Positions 15,113 to 20,382 of a DNA stretch of 20,382 nt are shown here, in pieces; the stretch's first letter is position 1; every line of letters begins with the position of its first letter. This DNA comes from Candidatus Gastranaerophilales bacterium (GTDB taxonomy: Bacteria; Cyanobacteriota; Vampirovibrionia; Gastranaerophilales; Gastranaerophilaceae), in contig CALURE010000012.1 of the NCBI GenBank assembly GCA_944323095.1, positions 1 to 20,382 on the forward strand, written 5' to 3'. The notes beneath the pieces were generated by a model. That model saw only the letters and a program-made list of their open reading frames with translations. It did no database searches and was not told the origin of the DNA. The position numbers and the translations under genes are program-made.

Positions 15113-16315
15113 ATGGGACATTATGGTATAACCGGCTGGTCAGCCGGAGCAAGAAGACCTTTAAATTATGGATTAAAAGCCGGCCAGTTCAGAGGCATGG
15201 GCAGAGTAAATTATTATGGCAGCAATACAACAATTATCAATAATAATTTCTTTGGCGCAAGACCTATGGCACCCGGTCCGAACTTTGCAACCATGAATTA
15301 TTGCGAACAAAATACCGGTTTGTCCAAAGGAGAAAAATGGCTTCTAGGTCTTGGTGCAGGCACATCAATTTTAGGAACAATTCTTGGCTTTTTCGGACTT
15401 GGCGGAAATAAATCTGCAGAAGGCGCAGGCAGTGCACCTGCAGATAATACACCGGCTCCAACTGTTGAGACACAGGCAGCACCTCAGGTTGAGACAACTC
15501 CGGAAACAGAAGAAACTCCGGAAACAGAACCGGAAGAAAAACCACAGGATAATAAATTTGCATCAATTAAAAACGGAGCACACATGGTTTGCCGTGATGC
15601 AAGCGGAAAAACTGCTAATATATCCGGAACTTTATCAAATGTCCAAACAGATGCAAACGGAGTTCCGACAAGCTTTACTCTAACTGATGAAACATCCGGC
15701 AACCAGTATAATTATACAGTTCAGGTTGATGGTGAAGGAAATATAACATATCAGTGTACAAGTAAAAACGGACAGGCTACAATAGGTGCTCCGGCATATA
15801 CTTTCCAGAACGGAGAACTTGTAAACCTTGAAGGACAGAACGGCTACGGCATAGGAATTAGAACAGCTCAAGCACAGTCCGGTACTCCTGCAAAAAGAAC
15901 TGCTCCTGCGCCAAACACTCAACAGCAAAATACTAATGGCACAGAATTATCATATGAAGCAGAGCAATACTTTAATGAGCACCCGTATCAAGAAAAAAAC
16001 TTCGGCACCAGAAAAGTTTATGTATCTGAAGATGGCAGGCTAATGGGAAACAGCCCTAAACAACTCTATGATATGATTCAACAGAATGAAAAATTAGGAA
16101 TTAAAAGCGGCTCAAAAACTCAAAGTACACCTGTACAAAAATATGACTTGAATGGATTTGCTAATGCGATAAAAGCTAAAGGCATCAACATTAAAAATGT
16201 AACTGGAGACATTAAGCAAGGCTGGACATTCCACATAACAGATGCATCTGGCAAAAGTACAATCAAACATGTACAAACTCTGGACAGTAACACACTCGCA
16301 TCTATTACAGAATAA
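15113..16315 (+). CDS. Gly/Asn-rich modular protein of unknown function
   Basis: This is a 400-residue protein of no recognised family. The N-terminus (1-50) is Gly/Arg/aromatic-rich and carries TTIINNNFFG (39-48) followed by a basic residue and Pro-Met, as in the protein at 13777. Residues of about 78-100 (KWLLGLGAGTSILGTILGFF) are a hydrophobic, Gly-rich segment that could cross or insert in a membrane. A Pro/Glu/Thr linker with repeated PETEE-type units covers about 105-145. The middle domain (about 148-260) alternates short beta-type stretches with DxxGxx turns (DASGKT, DANGVP, DGEGN). The C-terminal part (280-400) is mixed. The ribosome binding site is GAGGAT before CCATGG. It stands alone between the conserved promoter and a strong terminator. 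Confidence 0.88.
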   Translation: MGHYGITGWSAGARRPLNYGLKAGQFRGMGRVNYYGSNTTIINNNFFGARPMAPGPNFATMNYCEQNTGLSKGEKWLLGLGAGTSILGTILGFFGLGGNKSAEGAGSAPADNTPAPTVETQAAPQVETTPETEETPETEPEEKPQDNKFASIKNGAHMVCRDASGKTANISGTLSNVQTDANGVPTSFTLTDETSGNQYNYTVQVDGEGNITYQCTSKNGQATIGAPAYTFQNGELVNLEGQNGYGIGIRTAQAQSGTPAKRTAPAPNTQQQNTNGTELSYEAEQYFNEHPYQEKNFGTRKVYVSEDGRLMGNSPKQLYDMIQQNEKLGIKSGSKTQSTPVQKYDLNGFANAIKAKGINIKNVTGDIKQGWTFHITDASGKSTIKHVQTLDSNTLASITE

Positions 16316-16316
16316 T

Positions 16317-16348
16317 AAAAAAATCCTCTGAAGTCAGAGGATTTTTTT
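16317..16348 (+). terminator. Rho-independent terminator after 15113-16315
   Basis: AAATCCTCTG (16321-16330) pairs with CAGAGGATTT (16335-16344) around AAGT, with A residues before and a T-run after. Confidence 0.93.
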
Positions 16349-16362
16349 ATAAATAATTATTG

Positions 16363-16368
16363 TATAAT
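16363..16368 (+). promoter_or_regulatory. -10 box of rpiB
   Basis: A perfect TATAAT preceded by TTG lies 15 nt past the terminator. The predicted start is near 16375, leaving a leader of about 14 nt that contains the AAGAAGG ribosome binding site 4 nt before the ATG. Confidence 0.45.
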
Positions 16369-16388
16369 AATAACAGAAAGAAGGTTAT

Positions 16389-16823
16389 ATGAATAATTTA
16401 AAAGTAGTAATAGGTTCAGATCACGGCGGTTTCCGCTATAAACAACGAATTATTGAATATTTAAAGGAAAAGAATATAGATTACATTGATGTGGGTACTG
16501 ACTCTGAAGCTTCATGTGATTATCCGCCAATTGCCCAAAAAACAGCAGAAAAAATTATTAAGGGCGAAGCAGAAAAAGGCATACTAATATGCGGTACAGG
16601 CATCGGCATGTCAATTGCCGCCAACAAAATTAAAGGTATTAGAGCTGCTCACTGCACAGATACATTCAGCGCCAGAGCTTCACGAGCACATAATGATTCT
16701 AATATTTTGTGCCTCGGCGAACGCATCACAGGAGAAAGTATTGCGCTTGAAATTGTTGATATCTGGCTTAATTCAAACTTTGAAGGCGGCAGGCACCAAC
16801 GCAGGGTTGATATGATTGAATAA
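16389..16823 (+). CDS. rpiB: Ribose-5-phosphate isomerase B
   Basis: This 144-residue protein is the usual RpiB length. It interconverts ribose 5-phosphate and ribulose 5-phosphate in the pentose phosphate pathway. The N-terminal IGSDHGGF (9-15) is the substrate-binding start. The catalytic cysteine is Cys68 in CGTGIGMSIAANK, which forms the anion hole for the enediolate. The His in AAHCTDTFSARASRAHNDSN and the C-terminal GGRHQRRV complete the site. Some members act on allose or galactose phosphates; the Cys-containing motif and standalone setting favour ribose. rsfS starts 50 nt downstream behind its own promoter. Confidence 0.97.
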   Translation: MNNLKVVIGSDHGGFRYKQRIIEYLKEKNIDYIDVGTDSEASCDYPPIAQKTAEKIIKGEAEKGILICGTGIGMSIAANKIKGIRAAHCTDTFSARASRAHNDSNILCLGERITGESIALEIVDIWLNSNFEGGRHQRRVDMIE

Positions 16824-16832
16824 TCGTTTTCA

Positions 16833-16841
16833 TGGTATAAT
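16833..16841 (+). promoter_or_regulatory. Extended -10 promoter of rsfS
   Basis: TGGTATAAT is a perfect extended -10 located after the rpiB stop. No -35 at standard spacing is evident. The leader of about 25 nt contains AAAAGG as ribosome binding site. Confidence 0.55.
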
Positions 16842-16873
16842 TTACTTAAACTAATTATAAAAAAGGAAAACTT

Positions 16874-17266
16874 ATGGCAAACGAAATTGATTCAAAAACT
16901 CTTGCCTGTACAATTGCAAGAGCACTCGACGAAAAACTCGGAAAAGATATAACAATTTTAAATATAAGCAACGTATCCTCACTTGCAGACTATTTTGTAA
17001 TCGTAACAGGGGACTCTACTCCGCAGGTTAAAGCCTTAATGAATAATACAAAAGACAGAATAAAACTGCTTTTTTCACGCTTACCTTTGAGGGTCGAAAA
17101 TGATGCAAAAAACCGCTGGAATCTGCTTGATTACGGGGATGTTGTGGTACACATCCTGCATAAAGAAGAACGTCAGACTTACGCAATAGAAAAATTCTGG
17201 AGCAACGCATTCAGCATAACAGAAGATGAATGGAAAAAAATTTCCGAACCATACAAAGAGTATTAA
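16874..17266 (+). CDS. rsfS: Ribosome silencing factor RsfS
   Basis: This 130-residue member of the RsfS/Iojap family binds ribosomal protein L14 (uL14) on the large subunit. It blocks joining of the subunits when nutrients are scarce. Family marks are ILNISNVSSLADYFVIVTGDSTPQ near residues 28-51, then NRWNLLDYGDVVVHILHKEER with the typical W-x-x-x-D-x-G-D-x-x-V-H order. The length is normal for a version without the extra C-terminal tail. It lies between rpiB and a TPR gene. The NadD gene often found beside rsfS is not present in the window. Confidence 0.97.
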   Translation: MANEIDSKTLACTIARALDEKLGKDITILNISNVSSLADYFVIVTGDSTPQVKALMNNTKDRIKLLFSRLPLRVENDAKNRWNLLDYGDVVVHILHKEERQTYAIEKFWSNAFSITEDEWKKISEPYKEY

Positions 17267-17301
17267 TTAGGAATTTAAAATCGTTACATTTCTAAATACT
17301 A

Positions 17302-17329
17302 TTGCAAATTAGCAAAAATATTGTAAAAT
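17302..17329 (+). promoter_or_regulatory. Promoter of the TPR gene
   Basis: TTGCAA (17302-17307), a 16-nt spacer and TAAAAT (17324-17329) form a good housekeeping promoter. Only 9 nt separate the -10 from the ATG at 17339, and no Shine-Dalgarno sequence is present, so the transcript would have a leader of at most a few nucleotides. Confidence 0.55.
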
Positions 17330-17338
17330 AAAGTTGTT

Positions 17339-18400
17339 ATGAATAAAGAAGAGATTAATAAAAAAATAAATGAACTGGTTCTTGCTATGGCAAAAGAACC
17401 GCAAAATGTTGATAATTACCACAAATTATCCGAACTTTATCTGCAGCTTGAAGATTATGACAAAGTAATGTCTGTTCTTGAAAGTCTACTTGCAATAAAA
17501 CCGGATGATGTTCAGGCTCTTGTAGGAATGGGTACAATGTGGTTTTATGAAAAAGATTTCAGAAAATCGCTGTCATACTATAACAGAGCATTGACTATTA
17601 ATCCTAAAAACTTTTTAATTTACTACAATATGGGAAATGTCTTTGCGGAGTGGAAAAACTTCCCTAAAGCACTATTTTATTACAATAGAGCAATTGATTT
17701 AAATTCTACTAACCCTGAAATTTATAATGCAATAGCACTTTTATATCAGGATAATGAGGATTACGTTGAATCCAAAGCATACTATGAAAAAGCTCTGTCG
17801 CTTGACCCCGAAAATATCACTGCATTAGTTGATATGGGAAATGTATGTTTTAAGCTTTTTGACTATGAAACAGCTCTTGAACTTTACAAAAAAGTTTTTG
17901 TACTCAATCCGGATAACAAAATTGTTTGTATCTGCATCGGTAACACGCTTACTTTAATGAAAGAGCGTGAAAAAGCCTACAATTATTATGAAAAAGCACT
18001 GAAAATGGAAGGCGACAATTATAAAGCCTACATTTGTTATGCAATTGCGCTTTCTGAATTTGGTGAATACGATATGGCTGTTGAAATGTACAAAAAAGCT
18101 GCAGAAATTAAACCTGAAGAAATTAACGCACAGATTTTGCTTGCCAATCTATACACAAACTTCAACCATCTTGATCTAGCTATGGATTTATATAAAGAAG
18201 CATTACGTATTAAACCTAATGATGGTGATACATATATGCTTCTCGGTAATGCCCATTATTTAAAAGGTGAAATAGAACAGGCCGTAGCCTCCTACAAAGC
18301 TTCTATAAACATTTCTCCGGAAAATGATGAATACAGACTTGTATATACTCAGATTCTTGATGAATATATTGACAAAAAACGAAACGGAGAGCCTGTATAA
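17339..18400 (+). CDS. Tetratricopeptide-repeat protein
   Basis: This is a 353-residue soluble protein made almost wholly of about nine tandem TPR units of 34 residues, from roughly residue 20 to 335. Typical units contain pairs such as ALVGMGTMWFYEKDFRKSL and SYYNRALTINPKN. The consensus positions (W/L, G, Y, A, P) are well kept. TPR arrays bind peptides or assemble complexes. No signal peptide, catalytic domain or sugar-transferase fusion is seen. The small membrane protein gene begins 1 nt after its stop, so the two are probably co-translated and may work together at the membrane. The partner is unknown. Confidence 0.95.
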   Translation: MNKEEINKKINELVLAMAKEPQNVDNYHKLSELYLQLEDYDKVMSVLESLLAIKPDDVQALVGMGTMWFYEKDFRKSLSYYNRALTINPKNFLIYYNMGNVFAEWKNFPKALFYYNRAIDLNSTNPEIYNAIALLYQDNEDYVESKAYYEKALSLDPENITALVDMGNVCFKLFDYETALELYKKVFVLNPDNKIVCICIGNTLTLMKEREKAYNYYEKALKMEGDNYKAYICYAIALSEFGEYDMAVEMYKKAAEIKPEEINAQILLANLYTNFNHLDLAMDLYKEALRIKPNDGDTYMLLGNAHYLKGEIEQAVASYKASINISPENDEYRLVYTQILDEYIDKKRNGEPV

Positions 18401-18401
18401 A

Positions 18402-18809
18402 ATGCGTGACAATGCCCCGTATATGATTGAAAGAATTGTAGCGGCTTTAACATACCTTACAATGGGGATGGCAGGTTTTGTCTGGCTTATTATAGGATTA
18501 TTTACAAAAGCCAGATTGAAACCATTTTTGCAATATCATATATTCCAGTCTATTTTTATTTCACTCGGATTTGCACTGCTTTCAATTATTGTAGGATTGT
18601 TATCAAATGTATTAAGCTTTATACCGTTAATTAACAAAATCGTTGCCCAGATTACTTTTTTGCTTAACATGCCGCTATTTTTTGAATATTCACTGTTACA
18701 AACAATAATTTATGCCTTTTTAATTTATCTTGCACTAACCGCATTTATAGGTAAATACAGCTATATTCCGTGGGTTTCGGACATAATAGATCAAAATATT
18801 TCAAGATAG
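18402..18809 (+). CDS. Small four-helix membrane protein, Tic20/DUF4870-like
   Basis: This 135-residue protein has about four membrane segments (near 12-33, 42-72, 76-94 and 100-122). After the first helix comes KARLKPFLQYHIFQSIFISL, resembling the conserved R-F-x-x-x-Q segment of cyanobacterial and plastid Tic20 proteins. It also resembles the H-x-x-Q-A segment of DUF4870 membrane proteins. I cannot choose between these without a profile search. The frame is open upstream to 18324. I chose ATG 18402 because it directly follows the TPR stop, and GGAGA lies 11 nt before it. The alternative ATG is at 18426. The position behind a TPR gene suggests a membrane complex. Confidence 0.8.
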   Translation: MRDNAPYMIERIVAALTYLTMGMAGFVWLIIGLFTKARLKPFLQYHIFQSIFISLGFALLSIIVGLLSNVLSFIPLINKIVAQITFLLNMPLFFEYSLLQTIIYAFLIYLALTAFIGKYSYIPWVSDIIDQNISR

Positions 18810-18832
18810 AGGCATTAAAATATTATAAAAGA

Positions 18833-18854
18833 AAACCTGCTTTAAAGCAGGTTT
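18833..18854. terminator. Bidirectional terminator between convergent genes
   Basis: AAACCTGC and GCAGGTTT are perfect arms around TTTAAA. The T-run is stronger on the minus side (TTTTCTTTTA after the stem), which suits the glycosidase gene. It can also stop the TPR/membrane protein transcript. Confidence 0.75.
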
Positions 18855-18884
18855 GTGCAATTTATGAAAAGATTATGAGAAGAA

Positions 18885-20144
18885 TTATGACTCTTTTTTA
18901 GACAAAACAATAGCATTCGATAACGGGATTCCGCCTCTAACCTGCGGCTTGTTGACAACACTTCCGTTTACGTACATAACAGTCGAGCCTCCACCGTCAA
19001 GATTAATAGCTCCTATACAGCCGACAGATTGCATAAAGTTTGCAAGCTCCATCAGTGTCATTCCGATTGAACTGCCTTCACGCCCGTCAACAGCCGCAAG
19101 AATAATATTATTATCAGAAGTATAACCGATTGCGCTTCTTGGATTTCTGCCTCCGATTGAACCTAATTTTTGAGCCGTCATATCTACAAAAACTTCACCG
19201 TTTTTAACCAGATACGGACCGCCGCTTATAATATGCTTAACACCGTTCCATTCAGGAGTTGTTTTTATGTCAAGTTTAACAGTTTTTTTGTCCAAAAGAG
19301 AATATAAAATACTTTTCGGACCTGAAATTACATAACCGTTTTCAGGGATAGCAAGAGCGTTTGCAGATGCTTTTGTAATTTTATTATCAATTACCTGAAG
19401 TCCAACACCGTATTTTGGCGCAGCCGGAGAAAATTTACCCCACTCCGGTGTATAGACTAAAACATGCGTAGAAAGCATTCTCGGCTGGTTAATATTGTTA
19501 ACTTTAATATTTTGTCCGCTTCCTTTTATTGATGCATCAAGGCTTAACCTTGCAACATCAAATTTGTCATCAAAAATACCGAAAGCAACTCTGTCATAAA
19601 TCGGTCCTGTATAAAATTTTTCATTAATCATTAATGTCCCGAGCGGAACCCCTGTTTGAGGCTTAAAATATGTACCGTTCAAGGCAACAATAGCATTACT
19701 ATTTTTTGCTATTGTAGAAATTGTTCTTCTGCTTTTGAGAGTTGAATTTGAAGAAAGTGCAGGAGTTAATTCAAAATCTCCAGCAAGCTTCATGTCAATT
19801 TCTACAACATTAATTCTGACCGGCCTCCCGCTGTAGTATTTTGTAAGCTTAATATGCTTTACACCATCCGTCACATTTGCAATAACAGCTTTTGGATACT
19901 TTTGTTTAATTAACTCATCAAAATTTTTCTTTCTTACCTCCGGCGAAATTTCGTTTAAAATCTTTGCTTTAATATTATTTGTATCAAAGTCAGGTGCTGT
20001 AACCTGTGCAATTCTGGCATTGCTTGCATGAATAGGCATCAACACCTGACACAAAACTAATAACCCTATCACAGAAACATTCACAGCTATTTCTGCTAGT
20101 TTTTTCAGCTCGTAATTTTCCGCATTATAAATCAACGTATCCAT
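18885..20144 (-). CDS. Membrane-anchored phosphodiester glycosidase family protein (NAGPA domain)
   Basis: This is a 419-residue protein with an N-terminal hydrophobic segment (about 18-38, preceded by LKK) that acts as signal anchor or signal peptide. The C-terminal domain is of the NAGPA/phosphodiester glycosidase type. It includes ALNGTYF, HIISGGPYLVKNGE, NPRSAIGYTSDNNIILAAVDGR and the signature NLDGGGSTVMYVNG with Asp383, ending in GGIPLSNAIVL. Family members split sugar phosphodiester bonds and are common in exopolysaccharide or cell-wall glycan metabolism. The residues 50-120 region is an unassigned leader domain. The ribosome binding site AGGTGA lies 4-5 nt before the ATG. It is monocistronic, with a clear promoter about 155 nt upstream. 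The substrate is unknown. Confidence 0.93.
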   Translation of the reverse strand: MDTLIYNAENYELKKLAEIAVNVSVIGLLVLCQVLMPIHASNARIAQVTAPDFDTNNIKAKILNEISPEVRKKNFDELIKQKYPKAVIANVTDGVKHIKLTKYYSGRPVRINVVEIDMKLAGDFELTPALSSNSTLKSRRTISTIAKNSNAIVALNGTYFKPQTGVPLGTLMINEKFYTGPIYDRVAFGIFDDKFDVARLSLDASIKGSGQNIKVNNINQPRMLSTHVLVYTPEWGKFSPAAPKYGVGLQVIDNKITKASANALAIPENGYVISGPKSILYSLLDKKTVKLDIKTTPEWNGVKHIISGGPYLVKNGEVFVDMTAQKLGSIGGRNPRSAIGYTSDNNIILAAVDGREGSSIGMTLMELANFMQSVGCIGAINLDGGGSTVMYVNGSVVNKPQVRGGIPLSNAIVLSKKES

Positions 20145-20305
20145 AATGTCACCTCTTAGTTTTGAGTAACCGGATACCTTTTTGATTTAAGAGTGGGGTG
20201 GGGAATAACACTCATCGGAAACCTGATTTTGCCCTGTTTGAAAATTTTAGTTTAATTTTTAGATTTTCTTTAAGAGTTAACCATTTTCAGGATCTTCCTA
20301 CTACT

Positions 20306-20334
20306 ATTGTAACATAATTTAACATATAGTTCAA
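20306..20334 (-). promoter_or_regulatory. Promoter of the phosphodiester glycosidase gene
   Basis: Read on the minus strand: TTGAAC (complement of 20329-20334), a 17-nt spacer, and TACAAT (complement of 20306-20311) preceded by TGT, so it also has an extended -10. Transcription would start near 20299. The 5' leader (20145-20299) has no riboswitch I recognise. The remainder of the window to 20382 shows no gene. Confidence 0.65.
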
Positions 20335-20382
20335 GTGCTGACGGTTCAAGAAGTTCAAAGAATTTACAAAACTAAATAAGGG

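Noticed and set aside
15264..15928. Several overlapping frames of 70-100 codons on both strands within the 15113 gene.
   Set aside because: They arise from the repetitive Pro/Glu/Thr codons of the real gene and have no start signals.
18324..18401. A longer N-terminus for the small membrane protein.
   Set aside because: It would overlap the TPR coding region by 77 nt and is hydrophilic sequence out of keeping with the family. The ATG right after the TPR stop is simpler.
1..20382. CRISPR array, prophage or transposase genes.
   Set aside because: No regularly spaced repeats, no phage structural or integrase genes and no transposase were seen on either strand.

Overview
The window is AT-rich, gene-dense bacterial DNA. 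It looks like a Cyanobacteria-related, non-photosynthetic lineage such as Vampirovibrionia/Melainabacteria (Gastranaerophilales). This assignment is an inference. It rests on low GC, a RecG with a long N-terminal extension, a CHASE2-adenylate cyclase, a possible Tic20-like membrane protein, and several lineage-type proteins of unknown function. No ribosomal RNA gene, phage module, insertion sequence or CRISPR array is visible.

Layout. Positions 1-1667 hold the 3' part of a large Ser/Thr/Asn-rich protein with a coiled-coil tail. Positions 1668-2250 hold two palindromic repeat units, a single-domain GIY-YIG nuclease gene and an AT hairpin. Positions 2252-5345 hold a small HEAT-like protein, a terminator, a polytopic GT-C-like membrane protein and a patatin phospholipase. 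Positions 5346-5800 hold an unusual palindromic leader element, tRNA-Leu(UAA), its terminator and a special promoter. Positions 5801-6751 encode an EF-hand protein. On the minus strand, 9289 down to 6731 is a tight operon: KDPG-aldolase-like, KDG-kinase-like, and CsaB-type polysaccharide pyruvyl transferase. Positions 9343-13666 hold a CHASE2 adenylate cyclase overlapping recG. Positions 13777-16315 hold two more proteins of the same general style as the EF-hand protein. Positions 16389-18809 hold rpiB, rsfS, a TPR protein and a small membrane protein. Positions 18885-20144 (minus) encode an anchored phosphodiester-glycosidase-family protein behind a clear promoter and a leader of about 155 nt.

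The most interesting signal is a shared promoter upstream of three scattered genes (5801, 13777, 15113). It consists of CAATTWTTT, exactly 6 nt, then WATATACTTTATATAT followed by WTARGA. The three products are modular proteins with Gly/Asn/Met/aromatic-rich N-termini, and two of them share a TTIINNN(Y/F)FG motif. Their C-terminal parts differ: EF-hands, a LysM-like segment, and an unrecognised region rich in predicted beta strands. This looks like a small dedicated regulon encoding components of an undescribed assembly.

A second notable signal is the element before tRNA-Leu. It repeats the start of the tRNA and carries an 18-nt segment complementary to the tRNA D-arm region. Several genes (1835, 2603, 4134, 17339) have a -10 box so close to the ATG that their mRNAs may be leaderless.
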